Source: Acidipila sp. EB88 (GTDB taxonomy: Bacteria > Acidobacteriota > Terriglobia > Terriglobales > Acidobacteriaceae). Taken from it: DNA of 64,000 bases. Location of the stretch: positions 2,480,001-2,544,000 of the forward strand of contig NZ_QWEV01000005.1 of NCBI RefSeq assembly GCF_003858395.1, read 5' to 3'. Position numbers and translations under genes: made by a program. The number at the start of each line of letters is the position of its first letter. Within the stretch, counting starts at the first letter, position 1. Shown piece by piece: positions 26,385-37,351 of this stretch. The notes beneath the pieces were generated by a model. It was not told where the DNA came from, ran no database searches, and worked only from the letters and a program-made list of their open reading frames with translations.

Positions 26385-27860
26385 CTAGCTCATAGCGACA
26401 GGGATCGACGGCGCCGCCAGCAGCCGGTCTACCGTACGCTCGCGCCCCAGCGCGACCATCACGGCAAACAGGCTCGGCGCCACGCCCTGTCCGGTCAGCG
26501 CCACGCGTGCCCCGTTGATCAGGATGCCCGCCTTGATGCCGCGCTCCTCTGCCAGCGCGCGCAATGTGGCCTCCGTTGATGCCTCGGTAAACGCGGGCTC
26601 CGCCTGCAAACGCTCGCCCAGCGCGACCAGCAGCAGTGGTGTCGCCGGGTCCTTGAGAAACTTAGCAACCGCGGCTGGTTCGAACTCAAACGCATCACTG
26701 AAGTACGCGCGGAACACCCCGGCGAAATCCTTGAGTGAGCGCGCCCGCGTCTGCAAGAGGGCAATGGTCGCGAGGATCGAGTCCGGCGCCAGCGTCGGCA
26801 AAAATCCCGCCGCGGCCCACTCCGCCTGCACCAGCGGCAGCAACTGCTCCGGCGAGTAGGCGCGGATGTACTCCGTGTTGAACCAGGCCAGCTTGTCGTT
26901 GTCGAACACCGAATTGGACTTGCTGATGCCCGCGAGCGAAAACAGGCGAATCAGTTCGTCGGACAGAAAGACCTCGCGCGTCTTGCCATCGGCGCCAGCA
27001 GCTGCGTCGGTGCCCGGCGTCCACCCCAGCAGTGCCAGAAAGTTACGGAATGCCTCCGGCACAATGCCGAGGTCCTTGTACGAGATCACGCTGGTGGCTC
27101 CATGCCGCTTGGACAGCCGCGTCTTGTCGGGTCCGAGGATCAGTGGCACATGCGCAAACACCGGCAGCGGCGCGCCCAGTGCCTGGTACTGCAGCACCTG
27201 CTTGGGCGTGTTGGAAAGGTGATCGGCGCCTCGGATGATGTGGGTTAGCCGCATGTCCACGTCATCGGCCACCACGCTCAGGTGGTACGTCGGTATTCCG
27301 TCCGACCGCAGCAGGACAAAGTCTTCCAGCTCGGCGTTGTTGAAAGACACCGTGCCGAACACCGCGTCGTCGAAGCTGGTCGCGCCGCCCTCGGGCACCG
27401 CGAACCGGATTGCGGCAGCCTCCCCGGCAGCCTGCCGCGCTGCTGCTGCTGCCGGCGCAAGCGCCCGGCAGCGGCGATCGTACATGGGCGGCCGGCCGGC
27501 AGCGGTTGCCTCGGCGCGGCGTGCTTCCAGCTCTTCCTTGGTGCAGAAACACGGGTAGGCGGCCCCGGCAGCGAGCAGTTTGTCGGCCGTGGCGCGGTAC
27601 AGTGGCAGGCGCTGCGACTGGAAGAACGGCCCCTCATCCCAGTCCATACCCAGCCACTGCATGCCTTCAAGAATGCCTGCAACCATCGCTTCAGACGAGC
27701 GCTCGAAGTCGGTGTCCTCGATCCGCAGGATCAGGGTTCCGCCCCAGTGCCGCGCAAACAACCAGTTAAACAGCGCGGTACGGGCGCCCCCGACATGCAG
27801 GTAGCCGGTCGGGGAAGGAGCAAAGCGAACACGAGGAGAGGTCAAAGGTGTTTCAGGCAT
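26385..27860 (-). CDS. gltX: glutamyl-tRNA synthetase
   Basis: Class I synthetase of 491 residues. The HIGH-type motif is PSPTGYLHVGG near the N-terminus and the KMSKS-type motif is KTRLSKRHGA. CFCTKEE plus YDRRC forms the expected zinc-site region. The C-terminal all-helical anticodon-binding part is complete. It loads Glu on tRNA-Glu (and tRNA-Gln if the organism uses GatCAB, which is not visible here). It is convergent with the DsbD-like gene with 15 bp between stops. Confidence 0.95.
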   Translation of the reverse strand: MPETPLTSPRVRFAPSPTGYLHVGGARTALFNWLFARHWGGTLILRIEDTDFERSSEAMVAGILEGMQWLGMDWDEGPFFQSQRLPLYRATADKLLAAGAAYPCFCTKEELEARRAEATAAGRPPMYDRRCRALAPAAAAARQAAGEAAAIRFAVPEGGATSFDDAVFGTVSFNNAELEDFVLLRSDGIPTYHLSVVADDVDMRLTHIIRGADHLSNTPKQVLQYQALGAPLPVFAHVPLILGPDKTRLSKRHGATSVISYKDLGIVPEAFRNFLALLGWTPGTDAAAGADGKTREVFLSDELIRLFSLAGISKSNSVFDNDKLAWFNTEYIRAYSPEQLLPLVQAEWAAAGFLPTLAPDSILATIALLQTRARSLKDFAGVFRAYFSDAFEFEPAAVAKFLKDPATPLLLVALGERLQAEPAFTEASTEATLRALAEERGIKAGILINGARVALTGQGVAPSLFAVMVALGRERTVDRLLAAPSIPVAMS

Positions 27861-27885
27861 GGCTAACCTGATGCTAGCAAAACCA

Positions 27886-27961
27886 CCTGCGCGGCTCGCG
27901 GCCCCTTCGTGGCGGGCGTTCTTTGGCAGGCACGTCCCGAAGGGACCGCAAGCCGCGCAGG
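27886..27961 (-). terminator. long hairpin after the M14 peptidase gene
   Basis: Two 24-base arms (27886-27909 and 27938-27961) pair along their whole length on the minus-strand transcript, with two G-U wobbles that would be mismatches on the plus strand. A 28-nt loop separates them. It starts 5 bp after the M14 stop and is followed by GTGGTTTTGC. Most likely a terminator that insulates gltX, though an RNA element in the gltX leader is possible. Confidence 0.6.
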
Positions 27962-27965
27962 CGGT

Positions 27966-29819
27966 CTATGGTTGCACCGGCACGCCAGACAGGCTCTGCA
28001 GGCGACCCACCGGGTACAGCCCCACATGGTTGGCTTTGAACCACGGCGAGTGTTCGTAGAAGAACTTCAACCGCGCCTCCGGGCTTGCGGCGAACTTGGG
28101 GTCCAGCTGCAGCTTGCTCTCGAACTCCGCCTTCAAGAGCGGATCATTTGCCAGCATCCTGCGCGCGAGCGGCTCGAGCACGTACGGTTCGCCATACTCC
28201 TTCTGTTCAAAGATCGCGTCAAAGAACCCCCACGCCATCGCGGAGTCAGGAGCCGTTGGCTCGAGCCAGCCGATCGCTACCTTGCTGAGTCGCTGGTTGA
28301 GCGGCACCACCACGGAGCCGGCGGGGTAGGTGACGGTTTCATTGGAGCTCGTGCAGGTGCCGAAATGCCCGGCCAGCGGTGGCCCGGCTTCTCCGGGGAA
28401 CAACGGGTGTTTGCCTTCAAACGGCGGCTGCTGCCATTGCATCCCGCCGCACTGGTACTGCTCCACCGTGCCGGTCCATGCGCTGCTGAGGCGCGTCATC
28501 GTCACACCGTGCGCCGCGAGCACATCGATCACCTCGCGCCACTGCCGGGGAATCACATACCCCGCCGGCGCCGTGGTCGATACGATCGCCTTGGGTGCGC
28601 TCTGGGCTGTGACCTGGAAGGTAGCCGGGTCATGCGAGTACGTCACCATCGGGCCGCCGGAGATTTCGCTCTTGGCCAGCGTGTACTTGTACCCCTTGAA
28701 CAGAAACGGCGTGGTCGTAAAGCCGTCCCATGCCAGGGCAAGCGGCATCTGCACCTGCTTCGTCCCGACCTGCGCCGCGGCGGCATCGGCCGCGGCATTC
28801 AGCGCGATCAACTTGTCGGCGTCCCGGTTCACGATCCGGAACAGCGCAGCCATCACTTCATAGTTGCCGGTCACCCGCGTCTTGTAGTCCTTGAGCATGT
28901 GCATCTCCACCAGCATGCCCGGCCGGTTCTCAAGAACCATGGCGCCGCACGAGTACCGTGGCGGGTCCGGGAAGTAAGCCAGCCCCTTGCCCGGATCATT
29001 CTCGTCCACCAGTTCCAGGTAGCTCGGCGCAGCCAGGTGGCCCTTCACGCGATCCACGCTGTCCACCAGCTCCGGCGTCACCGTGCCGCTCACATACTGC
29101 GCGATGCCCGGGTCCACGTCGGGTCCGTGGTCGATTGCGAAGGTCACGTCGTACTGGTAGTCCGCGCCGTCCGTCACGTGGTTGTCGACGTAGAAGTCGG
29201 GCAGCCACCGTTCGAACAAACGCCAGAACGCGCGCGCTTCCGGCGTCTGCGCCTTCATGTAATCGCGATTCAGGTTGAGGTTGGTGCCGTTGCCGCGCCA
29301 CCCCATCAGCTCGGGCCCGTTCTGGTTAATGCGGTTGTACTTCGACAGGTTGGCAAACCCATCCGCGTTGTAGACCGGGATGAACACGAACACCGCGCGG
29401 TCCAGCAGATGGGCCTGCGTCTTGGTGATGACCATGTCCCGCAGCAGCGCCATCGAAGCGTCCTTGCCGTCCATTTCGCCTGCGTGGATGGCGTTCTGTA
29501 CGAGCACGATGGGCCGCTTCTGCTCGTGCAGCCTGGCCGGGTCGAACACGCCATCCCGCGAGGCCACCACGATGTCGAGCTCGCGGCCTTCCGCTGTTTC
29601 GCCGAACGGCTGCACCAGCACCTGTCCAGGTGCTGCGCTCTGCACGCGATGCAGGTACGCCATGGTGGCGTCGTAGTCGGGCGTGGTGCGGTATTCGGCG
29701 GCCTCGGCGGGCGTTGCCCAGTCAGACGCAGTCTGCGCGGTCGCGGCAACGGGCAGGGAGCAGAGAGCGGCAACAGCAAGTGTCGGTTGCAGGAACAAGC
29801 GGGGCGTGATTCGAAACAT
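27966..29819 (-). CDS. secreted M14-family zinc carboxypeptidase
   Basis: A 617-residue protein with a signal peptide (FLQPTLAVAALCSLPVAATAQ). The M14 zinc site is NAIHAGEMDGKDA (HxxE), with the third ligand in YVDNHVTDG. The arginine pair region NLNRDYMKAQTPEA is also typical. The C-terminal 300 residues form an additional domain without a motif I recognise. Probably degrades peptides in the periplasm or outside the cell; the exact substrate is unknown. ATG 29819 begins the signal peptide. Confidence 0.88.
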   Translation of the reverse strand: MFRITPRLFLQPTLAVAALCSLPVAATAQTASDWATPAEAAEYRTTPDYDATMAYLHRVQSAAPGQVLVQPFGETAEGRELDIVVASRDGVFDPARLHEQKRPIVLVQNAIHAGEMDGKDASMALLRDMVITKTQAHLLDRAVFVFIPVYNADGFANLSKYNRINQNGPELMGWRGNGTNLNLNRDYMKAQTPEARAFWRLFERWLPDFYVDNHVTDGADYQYDVTFAIDHGPDVDPGIAQYVSGTVTPELVDSVDRVKGHLAAPSYLELVDENDPGKGLAYFPDPPRYSCGAMVLENRPGMLVEMHMLKDYKTRVTGNYEVMAALFRIVNRDADKLIALNAAADAAAAQVGTKQVQMPLALAWDGFTTTPFLFKGYKYTLAKSEISGGPMVTYSHDPATFQVTAQSAPKAIVSTTAPAGYVIPRQWREVIDVLAAHGVTMTRLSSAWTGTVEQYQCGGMQWQQPPFEGKHPLFPGEAGPPLAGHFGTCTSSNETVTYPAGSVVVPLNQRLSKVAIGWLEPTAPDSAMAWGFFDAIFEQKEYGEPYVLEPLARRMLANDPLLKAEFESKLQLDPKFAASPEARLKFFYEHSPWFKANHVGLYPVGRLQSLSGVPVQP

Positions 29820-29890
29820 GGCGCGAGTGTATCGCGCGCGTTCCGCGCGGCAGGAGGACTTTCTTCGCTGCGCTTTCACGCCGTGGCGGG

Positions 29891-29919
29891 CAAAGCAAAA
29901 CGCCTGCCGTGGGCAGGCG
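29891..29919 (-). terminator. Rho-independent terminator of ispDF
   Basis: Perfect 8-bp stem CGCCTGCC/GGCAGGCG (29901-29908 with 29912-29919) and a 3-nt loop, followed on the minus strand by TTTTGCTTTG (complement of 29891-29900). It lies 25 bp after the ispF stop. Confidence 0.8.
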
Positions 29920-29943
29920 CTTGCGGAGGTCCTGTAGCGGCAG

Positions 29944-30564
29944 CTAGGTGATGTCTTCCGTGTCGAACACCGGCACCACTGTGCGCCGTTTCTGGTCGCC
30001 GCGATGCACCTCGTTCACTAGGTCCTTGACCACGTCTTCAAGCTGGCGCTGCGACTCGATCACTGCTGTCATGCTCTTCAACGCCGACGGATCTTCCACC
30101 CGCTCCAACAGCACCACCGCGTGCGCCTGCGCAACGTGGTCGAGGCCCAGGCCTTCCGGCGTCTTGGCCTTGATCGAGACCACGTTCGGCAGAATGTCGA
30201 GCAGGATCGCGAGGCGTTCACGCATCTCGCCCGCAATCGGCGAGATCTTGGGCTGCGACAGCACCAGCGTCACATCCACGTTCATGATCTGGTAGCCCGC
30301 GTGCTGAATCTCCTCCAGCGCAAGGTTCAGAAAGATCGAGGACTCGGCATCCTTCCAGCGCGGATCGCTGGGCGGAAAGAACGTGCCGATGTCACCCGCC
30401 GCAACCGCGCCGAGCAGCGCATCGGTGACGGCATGCAGCAGCACATCGCCATCCGAGTGGCCGGCAAGGCCTTCCGGATGATCGATGGCGAGGCCGCCGA
30501 TCCGCAGCGGCACACCCGCCTTGAACGAATGTGAATCATAGCCCTGGCCTATACGCATGCTCAT
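29944..30564 (-). CDS. ispF: 2-C-methyl-D-erythritol 2,4-cyclodiphosphate synthase with C-terminal extension
   Basis: Enzyme of the MEP isoprenoid pathway that forms MEcPP. RIGQGYDSHSF, GHSDGDVLLHAVTDALLGA and DIGTFFPPSDPRWK carry the zinc and substrate residues. The family is about 160 residues; this one has 206 because of a roughly 45-residue charged tail after LLERVE (VIESQRQLEDVVKDLV...). Its ATG overlaps the ispD stop (ATGA, 30561-30564), so ispD and ispF are coupled but not fused. Confidence 0.94.
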   Translation of the reverse strand: MSMRIGQGYDSHSFKAGVPLRIGGLAIDHPEGLAGHSDGDVLLHAVTDALLGAVAAGDIGTFFPPSDPRWKDAESSIFLNLALEEIQHAGYQIMNVDVTLVLSQPKISPIAGEMRERLAILLDILPNVVSIKAKTPEGLGLDHVAQAHAVVLLERVEDPSALKSMTAVIESQRQLEDVVKDLVNEVHRGDQKRRTVVPVFDTEDIT

Positions 30565-31301
30565 CGATTCTCTCCCTTGCGCTTGCGCTCGGCCAGGTAC
30601 CACTCGGCCAATGGCAGGTCGCCTGCCTGTGTGATCTTGAGGTTGCTTGCAGCGCCCGGCACCACCGCAACTGCGATGCCCGCGCGTTCCAGCAGGCTTG
30701 CCTCGTCGGTGCCCATGAACCCGTCAGCCTCTGCTTCCAGCATCGCTCGCCGGAGCAGGGCCGCACGCGCGCCCTGGGGTGTCTGCGCCTGCACAATATT
30801 CTCGCGTGGAATCGTCGCCGTGATCAGCGCGCCATCAGCCGTGCGCTCCACCTGCTTGATGGTGTCGGTTGCCGGCAGCGCCACGATCGCAGCACCGTAC
30901 TTCTCAATGGCTGCGATGGTCCGCACGATTGCGCCGGGTTCCACCAGCGGACGCACCGCGTCATGCACCAGCACGACATCGTCCGGCTCGCATGGAATCG
31001 CGGCAAGCGCCCGCGCCACACTCTCCTGGCGCGAGTCGCCGCCTTCGACGATGTGGATCGGCAGCTCTGCGGGCAGCAACGCCGCGTAACTCGCGAGCAT
31101 CGCCGTGAGGCGTTCCCGCTCGCCCGCGCGCACGGCGATCCATATCGAGTGAAGCGCCGGGGTTGCGGCAAAGGCAAGCAGTGTCTGGATCAGAATGGGG
31201 TTGCCGCCGAGCAGCAGGAACTGCTTGGGAGCAGCGCCCGCCGCTCCCTGCATCCGAGTTCCTAATCCCGCTGCGGGAATAATTGCGTACACGGCTCTCA
31301 T
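30561..31301 (-). CDS. ispD: 2-C-methyl-D-erythritol 4-phosphate cytidylyltransferase
   Basis: A 246-residue MEP-pathway enzyme that joins CTP and MEP. IIPAAGLGTRM is the nucleotide-binding loop; PKQF, VHDAVRP, TDTIK and the QTPQ segment are family hallmarks. Length is normal. A TATACT hexamer lies just upstream of the ATG on the minus strand, but I find no good -35 partner. Divergent from the alpha-galactosidase gene (139 bp). Confidence 0.94.
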   Translation of the reverse strand: MRAVYAIIPAAGLGTRMQGAAGAAPKQFLLLGGNPILIQTLLAFAATPALHSIWIAVRAGERERLTAMLASYAALLPAELPIHIVEGGDSRQESVARALAAIPCEPDDVVLVHDAVRPLVEPGAIVRTIAAIEKYGAAIVALPATDTIKQVERTADGALITATIPRENIVQAQTPQGARAALLRRAMLEAEADGFMGTDEASLLERAGIAVAVVPGAASNLKITQAGDLPLAEWYLAERKRKGENR

Positions 31302-31440
31302 CAACGACCAAGTATATCGTGCACCTGCAAAGGTTGGTCCGGCCGCATGTTGGAGCGGGTCAGTCCGCGTAGGGGAGAAAGCAGCGGCGATACACTGGGC
31401 TTGCCCAGCCATCATCCCGAGTCGGAGAGTCCCTACCTAC

Positions 31441-32826
31441 ATGCGACGCAGTCGATCGAAGCTCCCATGGCCCATCATTCCTGGCATTGCCGCCTGCCTG
31501 CTCGGCAGCACACTCGGTGCACTGGCTGCGCCGAAGCCTGCGGCAACACTGGCTGCCACGCCCCCGCTTGGCTGGAACAGTTGGGACTCGTACGGGCTCA
31601 CCATCAACGCGGATGAGTGGAAGCGCAACGTCGACTGGTTCCACGACCACCTGCAGCCCGCGGGCTGGACGTACGTCGTGGTCGACGAAGGCTGGTACCT
31701 GCAGCACCCTGAGAACGCGGGCGGCAAGCTCGACCAGGGCTACACCATGGATGCGAACGGTCGCTATATTCCCGCCGACTCCCGCTTTCCGGATGGCCTC
31801 TCCGCCCTCGCCTCCTATGCGCACTCGCTCGGGTTGCAGTTCGGCATCCACATCATCCGCGGCATCCCCAAGGACGCCGTGACCCGCAACCTGCCGATCG
31901 CCGACAGCACTACGCATGCTGCCGATGCGGCCGACACCACTGACACCTGCCGCTGGAACCCCGACAACTACGGCATCAAGGAGAGCGCCGCCGGCCAGGC
32001 CTACTACGACTCGCTGCTCGCCCTGTACGCTGGCTGGGGCATCGACTTCCTCAAGGTCGACTGCATCGCCAAGCCCTACGACGCGCACGAGATTCACATG
32101 ATCAGCGCAGCCATCGCCAAGACCGGCCGCCCCATCGTGCTGAGCCTTTCCCCTGGTCCTACCCCCCTGGCCAACGCGGCCGATGCGCAGAAGTACGCGC
32201 AGATGTGGCGCATCTCCGACGACGTGTGGGATATCTGGAGCGATCCGGCGATCCCCGAAGGCGGCTTTCCGCAGACCGTGCGTCGCCAGTTCACCAACCT
32301 TGCCAACTGGATGCAGTACCAGCAGCCGGGCCGGTGGCCCGACGCGGACATGCTACCCATCGGTTACCTCGGGCCCCGCCCCGGCTGGGGCCTCCCACGT
32401 AATTCCCGCCTGAGTTACGACGAAACGCGCACGCTCCTGACGCTGTGGTCGATTGCGCGCTCCCCCATGATCCTGGGCGCCAACCTGCTGCAGCTCGACT
32501 CCTTCACGGAAAACCTGCTCACCAACCGCGACATGATCGAGGCCGATCAGCATTCCAGCAACAACAAGGAGTTGCTGGTAGACGGCAACCTGGTCGTATG
32601 GTCTGCCGACGCGCCGAAGTCAGCGGAAGCCAAAAAAGGCCGCTACTACGCTGTCTTCAACCTCGGCAACACCCCGGCCACCTTCCAGTACACGTGGAAG
32701 CAGCTCAGCTATGGGGGTGGAGAGCATCGGGTGCGCGACCTGTGGATGTCCCAGGATGTCGGCCGCGCTACTCAGATCCAGGGCAGCCTGCCCGCGCACG
32801 GTTCCGCGTTCTTCCGGATCGAGTGA
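31441..32826 (+). CDS. secreted GH27 alpha-galactosidase
   Basis: A 461-residue glycoside hydrolase with a signal peptide (residues 8-30) and a clan D TIM barrel starting at TPPLGWNSWDSYG. The catalytic nucleophile is expected at Asp207 in FLKVDC, the acid/base at Asp260/261 in RISDD. A C-terminal beta domain follows. GH27 removes terminal alpha-galactose (or alpha-N-acetylgalactosamine) from plant or microbial glycans. No sugar transport or regulator genes lie beside it. ATG 31441 has GGAGAG upstream at a rather long 11 nt. Confidence 0.92.
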   Translation: MRRSRSKLPWPIIPGIAACLLGSTLGALAAPKPAATLAATPPLGWNSWDSYGLTINADEWKRNVDWFHDHLQPAGWTYVVVDEGWYLQHPENAGGKLDQGYTMDANGRYIPADSRFPDGLSALASYAHSLGLQFGIHIIRGIPKDAVTRNLPIADSTTHAADAADTTDTCRWNPDNYGIKESAAGQAYYDSLLALYAGWGIDFLKVDCIAKPYDAHEIHMISAAIAKTGRPIVLSLSPGPTPLANAADAQKYAQMWRISDDVWDIWSDPAIPEGGFPQTVRRQFTNLANWMQYQQPGRWPDADMLPIGYLGPRPGWGLPRNSRLSYDETRTLLTLWSIARSPMILGANLLQLDSFTENLLTNRDMIEADQHSSNNKELLVDGNLVVWSADAPKSAEAKKGRYYAVFNLGNTPATFQYTWKQLSYGGGEHRVRDLWMSQDVGRATQIQGSLPAHGSAFFRIE

Positions 32827-33008
32827 TTGCAGGTGGCGCAGTGCAGACCACGTCCGTCGGCTGTCCGGCGCCCAGAAATGGGCCCGCGCTTGCCAGTCGG
32901 GGTTACCGGAGTCACTTAAATTTTACTTACTATCAGCCAAATACATCAGTTACGACGGTTTTAGGCCACATCTCGCCGGAACTGGTGACTGTGCGTGGCG
33001 GAAGTGCT

Positions 33009-33170
33009 TATACTAGGCCCAACGACGGAGGCGACGTCAGCACTCTTCCATAGCTTCACCATCAAACAATGGTCTCGAGCTATAACTCGTGGCCTGTCAC
33101 CCAATCCGCACTGGCTCCCCCACATACCGTCCGCCTCCATGGGCCCGCTGGAAAGCGGGCCCTCTCCACG
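33009..33170 (+). ncRNA. candidate small RNA unit (promoter to terminator)
   Basis: In the 500-bp gap between the convergent GH27 and response-regulator genes (32827-33326) there is a -35-like GTGACT (32985-32990), an 18-bp spacer and a -10 TATACT (33009-33014). A strong hairpin follows at 33141-33162. A transcript from about 33021 would be near 150 nt. A GGAGG at 33027 is not followed by a start codon at useful distance, so it looks non-coding. No known RNA family was recognised; the rest of the gap holds nothing I can name. Confidence 0.35.
33141..33162 (+). terminator. perfect GC-rich hairpin
   Basis: GGGCCCGCT/AGCGGGCCC, a perfect 9-bp stem closed by a GGAA tetraloop, followed by TCTCCACGTTT. 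It is 315 bp past the GH27 stop, far for that gene, but fits the candidate small RNA. Confidence 0.55.
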
Positions 33171-33326
33171 TTTGGAGACTCACGTGCTGCGTCGCCAGCT
33201 GCCGAGTACAAGGCGACGGCACCGTGGACAATCTGCAGCACCGACAGAGCAGAAGGCCCCCCGCCATAAGGCGTAGCCTGGAGAATCCTATCGCTCGGCG
33301 GCACAGGGTCGGACTGTGGAGGGAAC

Positions 33327-34690
<1,364 letters not shown>

Positions 34691-34694
<4 letters not shown>

Positions 34695-37183
34695 GCGGGT
34701 ATGTTCTCTGCTTCCGGTTCGGCCACGCGCGCCAGCGGCAGTTCAATCACAAAACAGGCACCGGCAGAGCCGCGCTGCTCCGCGCGTATGTTGCCGTGGT
34801 GGTCCTGCACAATCTTGGCGGCGATGGAGAGTCCCAGCCCGGTGCCACGCTGCTTGGTGGAGAAGTAGGGAAGAAACAGCCGCTCGCGCACCTCGCGGCT
34901 CAGGCCCGGGCCTGTATCGGCGACGATCAGCTCCGCCATGCCCGTGCGCTCGCTCAGCGAGGTCTCGATGCGCAGCATGCGATGGAAGCTTCCGTTCATC
35001 GCCTCGGCGGCGTTGTCGATCAGGTTGGCGAGTGCGCGCTTCAGCGCTTCCGCGTCTGCCATCACTAGCGGCAGCGCGGGCGCGAACTTCGTCTGGATCT
35101 CGATTCCGTCCAGCCGCCCATGGAACAGCAGCAGCGCATTTTCGGCAATCTCGTTCAATGAGGCCGCGCAGGGCTGCGCCACGGGAAACTCGGCCAGCGA
35201 GCCGAACTGGTCGACCAGCAGCCGCATACTCTCCACCGACGACAGGATCACCTCGCTGCACTTGCGAATGATCGTCCACGACTCCGGCTGCTTCCTGTCA
35301 ATGTGTCGCTGGATCCGTTCTGCCGAGAGTGCGATGGGCGTCAGCGGGTTCTTGATCTCGTGCGCTACCCGCTGCGCTACTTCTTTCCACGCCACCTGCC
35401 GCTGCGCCTGCAGGACGTCGGAAACATCATCGACCACCACGATGGAGCCGCGGCGTTGCTGGCCTGTCTGGTCGCGCCCGAGATTGAGCACCGCAATAGT
35501 GACGGACAGGCTGAGCGCTTCGCCCGCTTTCAGGTTGCTCGGGCCTCCATGCGCGGCAGCGCTGCTGGCGGGTAGCTCCAGCTCCACACCTGCGACGCCC
35601 ATGCGCTGCGCGCGCCGCTCCAGCCGCAGCACCTCGTCCAGGATGGCGGCCGGCAGCAGGTCTTCGAGCCGGATGCCGGCCGGCACAGGCTGGTCCGGCT
35701 CGCGTGCCAGCAGCGTGGCGCCCGCTGGCAGGGACGCGGTCAGCAGGTCCAGGAAGGCGCGGTTCACCTGCAGCACCGACCGCTCACCGTCCAGCACCAC
35801 CACGCCGCTGGGGATGGTTTCGAGGATCAGCTCCAGTTCGTGCTGGCGCGCCTTGAGGTTGCGATTCGCCTCCTCGATGCGGGCCGCCGAGCTATCGGCG
35901 ATCATCCTGCTTTCTTCAAGATCGGTCGCCATCTGGTTGAACGAGGCGATCAGCTCGCTCAACTCCTCGGTCGCGCGCGAGTCGATGCGCTGTCGGTAGT
36001 CGCCATCCGCGATCGCATCCATGGCATCGGCCAGCGCTTCAACCGGCCGCGTGATCTGCTTGGACAGGAACAGCGCAAGCCAGCTCGACGCGAAAAAGGT
36101 GAGCGTGGTCACCAGCGTAAGCAGCAGCAGAAAAGTGCTGCGTACCGCGCGCCGCTGCCGGTACACCGCCCAGTACTCCTGTGCTCCGGCCGCGATATTG
36201 TCCACGGTCGCGCCCAGGCCGGTAGGCAGCGGGAGCGCCACGACAATCACGCCGCCATCGTCGAACGAGGCTGCACCCAGCGCAAAGGCGTCCGCCTCCT
36301 CCAGCGACAGGATCGGACCGTCAGGGCTTTCCGCGCCGCGCAGCGCCATGCTGCTGAACGCCTGCTGCGCGGGCGAAAGTGTCGAGAGGTCGAACTTGGC
36401 TGCTGCCGGTTCTGCGCTGCCCGGGTGCGCGCTCTGCAGAGCACGCCGCGCAGGCAGTGCCCGGCCTACCGTGGGGGTGGGGCTGCTGCCCGTGGCATTG
36501 TCCGCACTGCTCAATGCAACGTCGGGCCAGGTATGCAGCGCGGCATGGGCCACGGCGGTCGGCACCTGGTAGCTCGCCACGGCCACACCATCCCGGTACA
36601 CCAGCACAAAGCCGCCCTCGAGCGTGATGCGATGCCTGCGCATCTCGGTTGCGAGTTCATCGCGGTCTGCCGTGTCATATCCCTTGAGAAAGCCCGGGGC
36701 GCGTGCAATCGATTCCGCCTCGGCGCGCGCGTTGCCGCTCACGTAATGGGCAAGCTGCAGTGCGAGCTGCAGCGACTGGTCTCGCAGGTGCGAAACCGGT
36801 TGCGAAAACCACCGGTCCAGCGAGCGGTTCATCAGCAGGAACGAAAAAAGCGCCATGAAGACGATGGGTGCGAACGAGAGCAGCAGGGCGCCGAGCAGCA
36901 TGCGCGAGCGCAGTCGTGAGCCCAGCACCCTGGACCGGCCATCGCCATACATCTTGAGGATGTTGCGCGCCAGCAGAACAATCAGCAGCAGCAGCAACAG
37001 AAACAACACCACCGTGATGCCGGTGAACAGGAACAGTGCCAGCGGGCTGCCGTGCGACGGGGGCACCAGGTTGAACGCATTGAAGCCACTCATCGCCAGC
37101 AGTAAAACAAGCAGCGCGCCACCCAGCAGCGAAAGGCTGAGCTGTCGTTTGGATCGCGCTTGCCTCTGCGTCTCTGGCGTCAT
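34691..37183 (-). CDS. NtrY-like membrane histidine kinase
   Basis: An 830-residue sensor kinase. Two or three N-terminal helices (about residues 18-36, 48-72, 95-117) are followed by a large periplasmic or loop region, another helix near 350, a HAMP domain (SKQITRPVEALADAMDAI), a PAS domain (LETIPSGVVVLDGE), the H-box AHEIKNPLTP with His608, and the ATPase domain with N-box NLIDNAAEAM, DTGPGL and GTGLGLSI. This is the NtrY layout, a family linked to nitrogen or redox/envelope signals; the signal here is unknown. It would phosphorylate the downstream regulator. Confidence 0.9.
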
Positions 37184-37351
37184 CGCGACGCACGCCTCCC
37201 GGGTGTGCTTTGCGTATCCAGAGTAGCAGCGGCCCGGCGTGGTGACTACGCATGATCCGCGATGAGATCCGTGTGGGCGCTCGTTATATCTCGCTCATTT
37301 TGCTGCGTCTTAGGGAAACTTGACCTGCCGGTGCCGCATCACAACGGTGCC

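Noticed and set aside
27951..27965. 15-mer AGCCGCGCAGGCGGT also found at 63634-63648, possible dispersed repeat
   Set aside because: Only 15 GC-rich bases match and the flanks differ; in one copy it is part of a hairpin arm. Too little for a repeat family.
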